Assembly: GCF_001262505.1 (NCBI RefSeq)
Contig: NZ_KQ410735.1
Coordinates: 64,798 to 128,797, forward strand
Reading direction: 5' to 3'
DNA from: Shinella sp. SUS2
GTDB taxonomy: Bacteria > Pseudomonadota > Alphaproteobacteria > Rhizobiales > Rhizobiaceae
Length of the DNA stretch: 64,000 nt
The notes below the pieces were generated by a model that was given only the letters and a program-made list of their open reading frames with translations, was not told the DNA's origin and ran no database searches. The translations under genes and the position numbers were made by a program. Of this stretch, positions 8,197-17,600 are shown in pieces (position 1 is the stretch's first letter; every line of letters starts with the position of its first letter).

Positions 8197-10086
8197 TCAA
8201 TCCATGGCGTGGATGTCGCGGTCCTTCGTTTCCGGCAGGAAGAGAAGGCCGATGACAAGGGTGATGCCTGCGAAGACGATCGGGTACCAGAGGCCATAGT
8301 AGATGTCGCCCTGGGCCGCGCTCATCGCGAAGGCCGTCGCCGGAAGCAGGCCGCCGAACCAGCCGTTGCCGATATGATAGGGCAGCGACATGCCGGTGTA
8401 GCGGATGCGGGTCGGGAAGAGCTCGACCAGCAGGGCGGCGATCGGACCGTAAACCATCGTGACATAGATCACGAGGACGGTCAGCACGGCAATGATCGTG
8501 ATCCAGTTCACGTTTGCCGGATCGGCGACCATGGTGAAGGCGCCGCCACCAGCGATCGTGTAGACGGCCATATCCGTGACGCCGGCAGCTTCATCAGCCG
8601 TCAGCAGCTTGCCCGAGACGAGATCCGCCGCCGGCAGGGTGGCCTTCTCGCCGGCGCGGATGGCGGCGGCATCGAGGGCGAGTTCCGGGTTGGCCGCAAC
8701 GAAGGCGTCGAGCTTCGATTCCGGAACCTTGGCCGCGCCGCGGACCAGCGGATAGCCGGCATCGTGAAGCGCCATGTTGGTCTGCTTCTGGAAGGCGGCG
8801 TCGAGGGCCTTGGCCTGGTCGCCCGCAGCCGTCGCGTCATAGCCGGTGATCGTCTGTTCGCCGATCTTGACCGTTGCCGCCGTACCGGCAGCCGCCGTCG
8901 TGACGACGTCATAGGGCACCGAATTGCGGGTCAGGAACGACGTCGCGATATCGCACGAGGTGGTGAACTTCGCCGTGCCCGTCGGGTTGAACTGGAACTT
9001 GCAGTCGCCAGGAGCAGCCGTGACGGTCGCACGGACCGTTTCCTGTGCCGTGGCGAGCGCCGGGTTACCGGCCCAGGTCAGCGCCTTGAACAGCGGGAAG
9101 TAGGTCAGCATGGCGAGCAGCAGGCCGGCCATGATGATCGGCTTGCGGCCGATCTTGTCCGACAGCCAGCCAAAGAGAACGAAGAAGCCGGTGCCGAGCA
9201 GCAGCGAGGCTGCAACCATCAGGTTGGCCGACTGGCCGTCGACCTTCAGAACACCCGTCAGGAAGAACAGTGCGTAGAACTGGCCTGAATACCAGACGAC
9301 GGCCTGACCGACGACAGCGCCGAACAGTGCGAGAAGGGCGATCTTGGCATTGCGCCACTGGCCGAAGGCTTCCGTCAGCGGGGCCTTGGAGCCCTTGCCC
9401 TCTTCCTTCATTTTCGCAAAGGCGGGCGATTCGTTCATCTTCAGACGGATCCAGACGGATACGCCGAGCAGGACGACGGAGAGCAGGAACGGAATGCGCC
9501 AGCCCCATTCGGCAAAGGCTTCCTTGCCGACGATGAACTGCACCGAGAGGATGACCACCAGCGACAGGAACAGGCCGAGCGTCGCCGTGGTCTGGATCCA
9601 GGAGGTAAAGTAACCACGCTTGCCGTCCGGCGCGTGCTCGGCGACATAGGTCGCAGCGCCGCCGTATTCACCGCCGAGCGCCAGGCCCTGCAGCATGCGC
9701 AGGAGGATCAGGATGATCGGGGCGGCGATACCGATGGTGGCCGCGCCAGGCAGGAGGCCGACCACGAAGGTCGAGACGCCCATGATGAGGATGGTGACGA
9801 GGAAGGTGTATTTGCGGCCGACGAGGTCACCGAGCCGGCCGAAGACCAGAGCGCCGAACGGACGCACGAGGAAGCCGGCAGCAAAGGCAAGCAGCGCGAA
9901 GATGTTGCGCGTCGTCTCGGGATACTGGCTGAAGAAGGTGGCGCCGATATAGATCGCCAGAGAGCCGTAAAGATAAAAATCGTACCATTCAAAAACGGTG
10001 CCGAGCGACGAGGCGAAAATCACCTTCTTCTGCTCGCCCGTCATGGGCGCCGACTTGGCGTTGCCCACGGTCGAAACATTTGCCAT
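8197..10086 (-). CDS. MHS-family MFS transporter with ~190-residue extracytoplasmic insert
   Basis: The 629-residue protein resembles the metabolite:H+ symporter branch of the MFS (shikimate/proline-betaine/alpha-ketoglutarate permease type): SLGTVFEWYDFYLYG in TM1, RPFGALVFGRLGDLVGRKYTF after TM2, LQGLALGGEYGGAATYVAEHAP, and GWLSDKIGRKP between TM8 and TM9. Family members are about 430-450 residues. Here residues ~338-528, between predicted TM9 and TM10 on the periplasmic side, add an Ala/Thr-rich soluble domain with two cysteines (GDCKF, TSCDI) that could form a disulfide. The ATG at 10086 follows GGAGGA; the upstream GTG lies within that site. The substrate is unknown. It is monocistronic. 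Confidence 0.9.
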   Translation of the reverse strand: MANVSTVGNAKSAPMTGEQKKVIFASSLGTVFEWYDFYLYGSLAIYIGATFFSQYPETTRNIFALLAFAAGFLVRPFGALVFGRLGDLVGRKYTFLVTILIMGVSTFVVGLLPGAATIGIAAPIILILLRMLQGLALGGEYGGAATYVAEHAPDGKRGYFTSWIQTTATLGLFLSLVVILSVQFIVGKEAFAEWGWRIPFLLSVVLLGVSVWIRLKMNESPAFAKMKEEGKGSKAPLTEAFGQWRNAKIALLALFGAVVGQAVVWYSGQFYALFFLTGVLKVDGQSANLMVAASLLLGTGFFVLFGWLSDKIGRKPIIMAGLLLAMLTYFPLFKALTWAGNPALATAQETVRATVTAAPGDCKFQFNPTGTAKFTTSCDIATSFLTRNSVPYDVVTTAAAGTAATVKIGEQTITGYDATAAGDQAKALDAAFQKQTNMALHDAGYPLVRGAAKVPESKLDAFVAANPELALDAAAIRAGEKATLPAADLVSGKLLTADEAAGVTDMAVYTIAGGGAFTMVADPANVNWITIIAVLTVLVIYVTMVYGPIAALLVELFPTRIRYTGMSLPYHIGNGWFGGLLPATAFAMSAAQGDIYYGLWYPIVFAGITLVIGLLFLPETKDRDIHAMD

Positions 10087-10293
10087 TTCATTGTCCTCCA
10101 CAAAAACGGCGTAGCGGGGCAGCCCTATGAGGTCCGGAATTTCTCCCTAAAAATGCCGGACGGGGTGCGCCTGATGGAAGGATGGCAGAAAACGCCTTGT
10201 GACATCAGCGCTGCTTTGGGCTTATGACTTTGGGTGTACGACTTAAGTCGAGCACGGGGCTCGCCCTTGAAAGGCCTGATCCATCACGCAAGG

Positions 10294-10322
10294 CTTGACT
10301 CTTCGGCAGATGAGCGTATGCA
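10294..10322 (+). promoter_or_regulatory. Candidate promoter of the asd leader transcript
   Basis: CTTGAC (10294-10299) and TATGCA (10317-10322) are separated by 17 bp, the rhizobial housekeeping spacing. A start near 10330 would leave a very short 5' end before the leader-peptide ribosome site. Between this and the MHS transporter start (10087-10293) I see only a 12-bp palindrome (10239-10250) and a short hairpin (10249-10263). Confidence 0.55.
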
Positions 10323-10345
10323 GCACCCTACGCAAGGGAACCGAC

Positions 10346-10465
10346 ATGAACCGCCTTGGATTTTCCATCGCCCGCATGATCGCTCCGGCCTTCACCGCCG
10401 GGCGGGTTCGTCATTGCGTATCGATTTCCAAAACAATGGCCAAAACGACGACGAAAACCGTCTGA
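10346..10465 (+). CDS. Putative Lys/Thr/Met-rich leader peptide of asd
   Basis: A 39-codon ORF with an AAGGGA ribosome site six bases before its ATG. The C-terminal part reads KTMAKTTTKT (codons 29-38, bases 10430-10459): five Thr, three Lys and one Met in ten codons, then Val and TGA. Thr, Lys and Met are the end products of the pathway branch that the next gene, asd, serves. Promoter, ribosome site, regulatory codon run, stop and competing downstream hairpins are in the order expected of an amino-acid attenuator. I know no described family. The role is inference and the ORF itself is directly visible. Confidence 0.6.
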   Translation: MNRLGFSIARMIAPAFTAGRVRHCVSISKTMAKTTTKTV

Positions 10466-10472
10466 CGTCTCT

Positions 10473-10556
10473 GGCCACCGCTCTCTCCCCGGTATGGCCG
10501 GGGACCGAAACCCGCGTCATGGCCGACGGGTTTCACCTCCTGAACCCGCGGAGAGA
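10473..10556 (+). promoter_or_regulatory. Mutually exclusive RNA hairpins in the asd leader (putative attenuator)
   Basis: Hand folding finds four pairings. They are TCCCCGG (10486-10492) with CCGGGGA (10498-10504); GGCCA (10473-10477) with TGGCC (10495-10499), which competes with the first; GAAACCCG (10507-10514) with CGGGTTTC (10527-10534); and CGGGTT (10527-10532) with AACCCG (10543-10548), which competes with the third. CTCC at 10537-10540 can also pair with GGAG near 10550. No long U-run follows, so control could act on translation or via Rho rather than an intrinsic terminator. Confidence 0.5.
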
Positions 10557-10577
10557 CAGAGAAAGAGAGCTTTAGAC

Positions 10578-11612
10578 ATGGGTTTCAAGATCGCAGTCGC
10601 CGGCGCGACCGGCAATGTCGGCCGTGAAATGCTGAACATCCTTTCCGAGCGCGGTTTCCCGGCTGACGAAGTCGTGGCGCTCGCCTCCTCGCGTTCGCAG
10701 GGCACCGAGGTCTCCTTCGGCGACAAGACGCTGAAGGTGCAGAACCTCGAAAACTACGATTTCTCCGACACGGACATTTGCCTGATGTCGGCCGGCGGCA
10801 CGGTTTCGCAGAAGTGGTCGCCGAAGATCGGCGCGCAGGGCTGCGTCGTCATCGACAACTCCTCGGCCTGGCGCTACGACGCCGACGTTCCGCTGATCGT
10901 TCCGGAAGTGAACCCGGATGCCATCGCGCAGTTCACCCGCAAGAACATCATCGCGAACCCCAATTGCTCGACCGCCCAGCTCGTCGTCGCACTGAAGCCC
11001 CTGCACGACCGCGCCACCATCAAGCGCGTCGTCGTCTCGACCTACCAGTCGGTCTCCGGCGCCGGCAAGGACGGCATGGACGAGCTCTTCAACCAGACCC
11101 GCGCCGTCTTCGTCGCCGATCCGATCGAATCGAAGAAGTTCACGAAGCGCATCGCCTTCAACGTCATTCCGCACATCGATAGCTTCATGGAAGACGGCTA
11201 CACGAAGGAAGAGTGGAAGGTTCTCGCAGAAACCAAGAAGATGCTCGACCCGAAGATCAAGGTCACCTGCACGGCCGTGCGCGTTCCCGTCTTCATCGGC
11301 CATTCCGAATCCGTGAACATCGAATTCGAGAAGGAAATCACGGCGGACGAGGCTCGCGATATCCTGCGCGAAGCACCGGGTTGCCAGGTCATCGACAAGC
11401 ACGAGAACGGCGGCTACATCACGCCTTACGAATCGGCCGGCGAAGACGCCACCTACATCTCCCGCATTCGCGAGGACGCCACGGTGGAGAACGGCCTCAA
11501 CATGTGGGTCGTTTCGGACAACCTGCGCAAGGGTGCCGCCCTCAACGCCATCCAGATCGCGGAGCTGCTCGTCAACCGCGGCCTGATCAAGGCGAAGAAG
11601 CAGGCCGCCTGA
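10578..11612 (+). CDS. asd: Aspartate-semialdehyde dehydrogenase
   Basis: Asd (344 aa) reduces aspartyl-phosphate to aspartate semialdehyde, the branch point to lysine/diaminopimelate, threonine and methionine. The Rossmann start KIAVAGATGNVGREML, the catalytic cysteine in NPNCSTAQL (C130), the SVSGAGK segment and an EKEI...E C-terminal region match the family, and length is normal. The ATG at 10578 matches family starts; the open frame 28 codons upstream runs through the leader hairpins and is rejected. It appears monocistronic. Regulation by the upstream leader peptide is proposed. Confidence 0.96.
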   Translation: MGFKIAVAGATGNVGREMLNILSERGFPADEVVALASSRSQGTEVSFGDKTLKVQNLENYDFSDTDICLMSAGGTVSQKWSPKIGAQGCVVIDNSSAWRYDADVPLIVPEVNPDAIAQFTRKNIIANPNCSTAQLVVALKPLHDRATIKRVVVSTYQSVSGAGKDGMDELFNQTRAVFVADPIESKKFTKRIAFNVIPHIDSFMEDGYTKEEWKVLAETKKMLDPKIKVTCTAVRVPVFIGHSESVNIEFEKEITADEARDILREAPGCQVIDKHENGGYITPYESAGEDATYISRIREDATVENGLNMWVVSDNLRKGAALNAIQIAELLVNRGLIKAKKQAA

Positions 11613-11625
11613 CGGCACAAAAAGC

Positions 11626-11665
11626 GGAGCGTTCGCCACCTTTTCGAGAAAATTGGCAACGCTCC
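11626..11665 (+). terminator. Possible terminator hairpin after asd
   Basis: GGAGCGTT (11626-11633) pairs with AACGCTCC (11658-11665), extended by GCCA/TGGC across a one-base bulge. A second hairpin follows at 11685-11721 (AAGTCCCG/CGGGACTT). Neither has a strong T-run, so the pair may be a weak terminator or processed 3' end. Confidence 0.4.
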
Positions 11666-11838
11666 CTTAATCAATTTTAAATAAAAGTCCCGGTTGTTCC
11701 GTCAGAGGACAATCGGGACTTCGCTTTGAAGCGGGTCCCGGCGGCATCGCCGGAACGGTTCACGGCAAGGTGCGGTGACAGAAACAGGGGAGCATGACAT
11801 GCTTCCCCAGCGGAATTGACGAGATCACGGGGTTTTTC

Positions 11839-12660
11839 ATGGGCATGACAAAGAGCGTGGCCAAGGTGCTGGCCGCAATGATCGCCACGGCAGCAGTGCC
11901 GGCGGCGGCCAACGCCGCCAGCTGCGGCAACGATGGGGGCGGTTTTCCGGCCTGGGTAGAGGCATTCAAGGACGAGGCGGCAGGCCGCGGCATCAGCCGT
12001 TCAACGCTCGACAAGGCATTCGCCAATGTCAGCTATGCCCGCGCCACGATCCGCGCCGACCGCGGCCAGAAGAGCTTCAAGCTCTCGCTCGAACAGTTCA
12101 TGCAGAAGCGGGGCGGCCAGGCGATCATTCGCCGCGGCAAGAGCCTGAAGAAGCAGAACGCTGCCCTCTTCGACCGCATCGAGGCCCGCTACGGCGTGCC
12201 GGCCGGCCCGCTGCTCGCCATCTGGGGCATGGAAACCGGTTTCGGCGGCTTCCTGGGCAAGGAACACACGATCTCGGCCGTCGCGACGCTCGCCTATGAC
12301 TGCCGCCGTTCGGACTATTTCACCACCCAGCTCTACGCCACGCTCCAGCTCGTGCAGAAGGGCGTCCTGTCGACCTCGGCCCGCGGCGCGGCGCATGGCG
12401 AAATCGGCCAGACGCAGTTCCTGCCGGCCAACGTCCTGAAGTACGGCGTCGACGGCGACGGCAACGGCCGCATCGACCTCGTCGGTTCGAAGGCCGACGC
12501 GCTGGCCTCCACGGCCAACTTCCTGCGCGGCCACGGCTGGAGCGCCGGCGGCGGCTACCAGCCGGGCCAAGGCAATTTCGGCGCATTGCAGGGTTGGAAC
12601 GCAGCCAGCGTCTACCAGCGCGCAATTGCCATTATCGGCGCGGAAATCGACGGCGAGTGA
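11839..12660 (+). CDS. Lytic murein transglycosylase (MltB/SLT_2-like)
   Basis: About 274 residues. A signal peptide (basic MTKSVAK, hydrophobic core, AANA cleavage site) precedes CGNDGGGFPAWVEAFKDEAAGRGIS. The catalytic-domain features are AIWGMETGFGGFLGK with the likely catalytic Glu at residue ~132, TQLYATLQL, and GAAHGEIGQTQFLPANVLKYGVDGDGNGRIDL, as in SLT_2/MltB lytic transglycosylases that cleave peptidoglycan to 1,6-anhydro ends. It lacks the C-terminal peptidoglycan-binding domain of longer homologues. The ATG at 11839 was chosen for the signal peptide; an ATG at 11794 with a nearby AGGGGA is an alternative. It is followed by a strong terminator. Confidence 0.87.
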   Translation: MGMTKSVAKVLAAMIATAAVPAAANAASCGNDGGGFPAWVEAFKDEAAGRGISRSTLDKAFANVSYARATIRADRGQKSFKLSLEQFMQKRGGQAIIRRGKSLKKQNAALFDRIEARYGVPAGPLLAIWGMETGFGGFLGKEHTISAVATLAYDCRRSDYFTTQLYATLQLVQKGVLSTSARGAAHGEIGQTQFLPANVLKYGVDGDGNGRIDLVGSKADALASTANFLRGHGWSAGGGYQPGQGNFGALQGWNAASVYQRAIAIIGAEIDGE

Positions 12661-12683
12661 GCCGGTCGTAGACTCCGGTTTTG

Positions 12684-12720
12684 AAAAAACCCGGTGCGAG
12701 CCTTCGCACCGGGTTTTTTG
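12684..12720. terminator. Bidirectional terminator between lytic transglycosylase and carbonic anhydrase genes
   Basis: AAAAAACCCGGTGCG (12684-12698) pairs perfectly with CGCACCGGGTTTTTT (12705-12719). A-run and T-run flanks let it serve both strands. Confidence 0.88.
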
Positions 12721-12721
12721 T

Positions 12722-12810
12722 TGGAGCAATTCCAGCAAAAGCGCGAAGCGGGATTGCCTGGAAACAAAAAGATAGAGCGTTTTCGCGCTTTGGAGAAAAG
12801 CGGAATCGCT
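12722..12810. repeat. Rhizobial ABC-type intergenic repeat
   Basis: The stretch starting GAGCAATTCCAGCAAAAGCG, through an AAACAAAAAGATAGAGCG centre to a palindromic end (GCGTTTTCGCGCTTTGGAGAAAAGCG), resembles the widespread Rhizobiaceae ABC/RIME-like intergenic mosaic repeats as I remember them. It fills the space between the terminator and the 3' end of the carbonic anhydrase gene. There is only one copy in this window, so the call rests on memory of the family. Confidence 0.6.
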
Positions 12811-13452
12811 TTATGCGCCGGGGCGCTGGAAATCACCGGTCTTGCCGTCCATGATCCACAACTCACCCGTCGAGATATCGAACCAGGCACCGTGAAGCTG
12901 GATACGGCCGCGCTCCTCAAGGATGCGGACACAGGGAAAGGTGCGCAGGTTGGCGAGCGAATTGCGGATCGAGACCCGCTCCAGCGCACGCTGGCGCTCG
13001 GCCTGCGTGAGGATTTCAGCGCCCTGGATCTGCTCGGCGACAGGCTTCAGCATGCCCATCCACTTGCCGATGAAATCACCAGGTGACAGCGGCTCGGCAT
13101 CGGGGTCGAGCGCCGCGGAAATACCGCCGCAGCGGCCATGGCCCATCACCACGATATCGCTGACCTTCAGCGACTGGACAGCAAATTCGAGCGCCGCCGA
13201 CGTCGCATGGAAATTGCCGTCAGGCTCATAGGGCGGCACGAGGTTCGCGACATTGCGCACAACGAAGAGTTCACCCGGGCCGCTGTCGAAGATCGTCTCC
13301 GGTGCGGCACGGGAATCGCAACAGGCGATCACGAGTGTCTTCGGTTTCTGGCCCGTCTCGGCCAATGCCCTGTAGCGCGCCGACTGCTCGGCGTAGCGGC
13401 CGGACATGAAGTTGCGATAGCCATTCAGAAGACGATCGGGAAAGCGGTTCAT
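12811..13452 (-). CDS. Beta-class carbonic anhydrase
   Basis: A 213-residue beta-carbonic anhydrase that interconverts CO2 and bicarbonate in the cytosol. Zinc ligands and catalytic residues are visible: C44-x-D46-x-R48 (ACCDSRAAPE) and HGRCGG with H105 and C108. RNVANLVPPYEP and LHGAWFDISTGEL are family hallmarks. Length is complete and there is no signal peptide. The stop abuts an ABC-type repeat. It is a single-gene unit, 95 bp from pdxY. Confidence 0.94.
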   Translation of the reverse strand: MNRFPDRLLNGYRNFMSGRYAEQSARYRALAETGQKPKTLVIACCDSRAAPETIFDSGPGELFVVRNVANLVPPYEPDGNFHATSAALEFAVQSLKVSDIVVMGHGRCGGISAALDPDAEPLSPGDFIGKWMGMLKPVAEQIQGAEILTQAERQRALERVSIRNSLANLRTFPCVRILEERGRIQLHGAWFDISTGELWIMDGKTGDFQRPGA

Positions 13453-13547
13453 GGTGTCGAAATACCCCCGTGTAACAATCTACCGGATGAGGCCCCATCC
13501 GACCCTGCATAAACCACTCCGAAAGGCACCGCGCAAGGCCGGATCGT

Positions 13548-14423
13548 TCAGGATCGCCGCGACTGGGCCGGATGCACGAGGCGGCGCATGTGCACCATTG
13601 CCATGGGAGTGGAAATGCTGGAGGCGTCCTGTTCCAGCGTCAACTCGTCGGCACCGCGTTTTGTGGTGCGCGCCACGATCTCGAAGACGCTGGCAGTCGC
13701 CATCATCAGAGCGCGCTCCTCCGGCAGGCCCTCCATAATCCGGGAGAGGAAGATGGCGGCCAGCAGGTCACCGGTGCCGTTCGGCGGGTTGGGCACGAGC
13801 CGGTGCTCCGCCAGCAGCGCGTGGCGCCCGGAAAGATAGAGATTGCCGGTGCTCCCCGCCATCAGCGGCAGCGAGGAGGTGACGAGCATACGGGCAGGCC
13901 CAAGCGACAGCGCCGCCTCCATGATCGCCCCGTTCGTTTCGAGCGGCGCGCCGGCAAGCCAGGCGAGTTCAAACCGGTTGGGCGTGGCGATCGAGGCAAG
14001 CGGGATCAGCGCATCGCGGATCGCCACCGCCGTTTCCTCCGGCACGTAGAGGCCGCGATCGTCGCCGCACACCGGGTCGCACATGTAGAGAAGGTCGGGA
14101 TTTTCCACCCGCAGGGCCGCAACCAGCCGCGCCACCGAATGGGCCTGCGCCGCGCTGCCGAGATAGCCCGACAGCACCGCCTTCACCTCGCCCCGCCAGG
14201 GTGCGCGGATGAGATCGGAGATCATCGCATCGAAATCGTCGGCCGAAATCGCCACACGCGTCGAACGCCCGCGACCGGGATGCCAGGGCAGAATGACGGT
14301 CGGCAGCGCCCAGACCGGATGGCCAAGCGTCTCGAGCGCGAAGACGGCGGCGCGGTTGCCCACCGTGCCGCGCACCACATGGCTCGAAATCACGATGACA
14401 GCGCCCTTGTCGCTCTCGTTCAT
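13548..14423 (-). CDS. pdxY: Pyridoxal kinase
   Basis: The 291-residue ribokinase-fold enzyme phosphorylates pyridoxal in the B6 salvage route. ISSHVVRGTVGNRAAVFALETLGHPVWALPTV is characteristic of the PdxK/PdxY N-terminus, DPVCGDDRGLYV of the ATP/substrate loop, and PNPPNGTGDLLAAIFLSR of the C-terminal catalytic GTGD (anion hole and Asp base). The ATG at 14423 is preceded by AGGAGAG; the open frame to 14576 upstream lacks similarity. It is divergent from gdh across 276 bp of A/T-rich intergenic DNA in which no site was recognised. Confidence 0.93.
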   Translation of the reverse strand: MNESDKGAVIVISSHVVRGTVGNRAAVFALETLGHPVWALPTVILPWHPGRGRSTRVAISADDFDAMISDLIRAPWRGEVKAVLSGYLGSAAQAHSVARLVAALRVENPDLLYMCDPVCGDDRGLYVPEETAVAIRDALIPLASIATPNRFELAWLAGAPLETNGAIMEAALSLGPARMLVTSSLPLMAGSTGNLYLSGRHALLAEHRLVPNPPNGTGDLLAAIFLSRIMEGLPEERALMMATASVFEIVARTTKRGADELTLEQDASSISTPMAMVHMRRLVHPAQSRRS

Positions 14424-14699
14424 ATCAGGCTCTCCTGGTTCCGGCCGAGTGATGACAAGGGGGTCATTTCCTGTCAACGCCCACCCCGTTTTCGGCCTTT
14501 GGTGGAAAAGATGAAAAAAGCAGATCCGGCCGGTTTTTGGCTGCTTTTCGACGAAAAAACACGAGATTCGTGACAAAACGACAGTGAAACTGACCTATCT
14601 GGGACAAAATCGATTGAATTTTCTCGCAAATGCACAAATTCCGTCGCACGTATTTTTTCTTCTGCTAACGTCCGGCCATCGGATTCGAGGGAGAATTCC

Positions 14700-17600
14700 A
14701 TGGGTGCCAGGACCAACGTGAAACGAGAAAAACACATCGAGGCCGCAAAGGCCGCAGCTGCCGCCCTCGGCGCAAAGACGCTGAACCCGGACATCCTCTT
14801 CGGGCGCGCCAGCAAGGACGACCTCGAGCACTATAGCGGCGAGATGCTGGCCGTCGCGGCAGCCCATGCCATGGCCGAAATCGAGGCCTGGGACGGCACC
14901 GAGCCGCGTGTCACCGTCACCACGCTTGCCGGCGTGACGCCGCAGAGCCAGCCCGTTTCGGTTCTCTCCGTCACCGATCGCAACCAGCCGTTCCTCTATG
15001 ATTCAGTGATGGGCGAGGTGACGAGCACCCATCGCGACATCCATCTGGCGATCCACCCGATCCTCGTCGTAACGCCCGGTGAGGCACCGAAGCTCTTCTC
15101 GCCCGACGAGGAAAGCGATCCGGCGCAGCGGGTCAGCCATATCGAGATCCACCTGTCCGAACTCGCGCCGAGCGAGGCCGCCGCACTTGCGGAACGGGTC
15201 GGAACCGTGCTCGATCAGGTCCATCTGGCCGTCGATGACTGGCCCGCCATGGTGGAAAAGCTCGACAGCACCATGGCCGACGTGGAGCGCTACGCCAAGG
15301 AGAAGCCCGGCAAGGACGAAGCGCTCGCCTTCCTCGCCTGGCTGCGCGGCAACAACTTCACCTTCCTCGGCATGCGCGAATACAGCTATTCCGGCAAGGG
15401 CGAAGCGGCAACCGTCGAACGCGGAGGGGAGGGCCTCGGCATCCTCTCCGACCCCGATGTGCGCGTGCTGCGCCTTGGCAAGGACGCAGTGACGACGACG
15501 CCGGAAATCCTTGAATTCCTTGAAGGTCCGGATTTCCTGATCGTCACCAAGGCCAATGTGAAATCGCTCGTGCACCGCCGGGCCTATATGGACTATGTCG
15601 GCCTCAAGCGCTTCGACGAGAAGGGCAGGGTGATCGGGGAACTGCGCATCGTCGGCCTCTTCACCTCGACAGCCTACACCCACGCCGCCGGCCAGATCCC
15701 GCTGCTGCGCTCGAAGGTCGCCGCGGTCATCGAGCATTTTGGCTACGACCCGAAAAGCCATTCCGGCAAGATGCTGATCAACACGCTGGAATCCTATCCG
15801 CGCGACGACCTCTTCCAGATCGACACCAGTCTGCTTGCCACCTTCTGCGAGCAGATCAACGAACTCTCCGACCGGCCGCGCATCCGCGTGCTGCCGCGTA
15901 TCGATCGCTTCGACCGCTTCGTCTCCGTCATCGTCTACGTGCCACGCGAACAGTACGATTCCGACGTGCGCGAAAAGATCGGCAACTATCTGAAGTCGGC
16001 CTATGACGGCCGCGTCTCGGCCTACTATCCGGCCTTCCCGGAAGGCGGCCTTGCGCGCGTGCACTTCATCATCGGCCGCTCCGGCGGCAAGACTCCGCGC
16101 ATCCCGCAGGGCAAGCTCGAACAGGCGGTGCGCGAGATCGCCACCCGCTGGACCGACAGGTTCGAGGCCCTCTCCAATACAGACGGCGTGCGGCTCGTCA
16201 CCGACCGCAGCTACCAGGAGGACTTCACCCCCGCCGAGGCCCATGCGGATCTTTCCCTCATCACCACGGCAACGCCCGAGAACCCGATCAGCATCGCCTT
16301 CTACCGCAAGGCCTGGAACACGGATCTCGCCTCCGTCGAACTGAAGATCTTCCATGCCGGCGAACCCGTTTCGCTATCGCAGCGCGTGCCGCTTCTGGAA
16401 AATCTCGGCTTCAACGTCATCAGTGAGCAGACGCACGACCTGACACTTGCCGGCCTCGATGGCGGTGAGCGCCGCGTCATCCTGCATGACATGGAACTGA
16501 AGCACCGCGACGGCATCGAGATCAATCTTGCCAAGCTGAGCCCGATGCTGGAGGAGGCATTCCTCGCGGCCTGGCACGGCGATGTGGACGACGACGCGCT
16601 GAACCGCCTCGTGCTGACCGGTGGACTCTCCGCCCGTCAGATCATGGCGCTGCGCACCTATTCGCGCTACCTGCGCCAGACGGGCATCGCCTATTCGCAG
16701 GGCTATATCGCCGATACGCTCAACAAGTACCCGCTTATCGCCGCCGACCTCTTCCGCCTGTTCGAGACCCGCCTCGATCCGAAGCTCTCAGAGCGCCAGC
16801 GCGAGAAGAAATCCGCAGAGATCGCAGCGGCGATCGAGACCGCGCTGGCGAACGTGCCGAGCCTCGACGAGGACCGCATCCTGCGCCGCTACGTCAACGC
16901 CATCGAGGCAACGCTGCGCACCAACTACTTCCAGCGCGATGCGGACGGAAAACCGCGCAAGACGCTGGCGATCAAGCTCGACCCGAAGGCTCTCGACGGC
17001 CTGCCGGAACCACGGCCCTTCCGCGAGATCTTCGTCTACGGCGCCGAGGTCGAGGGCGTGCATCTGCGCTTCGGCAAGGTCGCCCGCGGCGGCCTGCGCT
17101 GGTCCGACCGTGCACAGGACTACCGCACGGAAGTGCTCGGCCTCGTGAAGGCCCAGCAGGTCAAGAACTCGGTCATCGTGCCCGTCGGCGCCAAGGGCGG
17201 CTTCTATCCGAAGCAGCTCCCGGTCGGCGGCAGCCGCGATGCCGTCTTCAAGGCCGGCACCGAGGCCTACAAGACCTATATCCGCACGCTCCTCTCCGTC
17301 ACCGACAACATCGTCGGCCAGGACGTGGTGCCGCCGGCCGACACGGTGCGCCTCGACGGCGACGATCCCTATTTCGTCGTCGCCGCCGACAAGGGAACCG
17401 CAACCTTCTCCGACACCGCCAACGGCCTGGCGCAGGAGGCCGGCTTCTGGCTCGACGACGCCTTTGCCTCGGGCGGCTCGGCCGGCTACGATCACAAGAA
17501 GATGGGCATCACCGCCCGCGGCGCCTGGGAAACCGTGAAGCGCCACTTCCGCGAAATGAACATCGACATCCAGAAGACGCCCTTCACCGTCGCCGGTGTC

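Noticed and set aside
10239..10250. 12-bp palindrome CGACTTAAGTCG between the MHS transporter gene and asd
   Set aside because: Could be an operator, but it lies outside both proposed promoters and occurs once, so nothing supports a role.
10494..10577. Extended N-terminus for asd from an ATG at 10494
   Set aside because: The extra 28 residues are Arg/Pro-rich, run through the leader hairpins and are absent from the Asd family.
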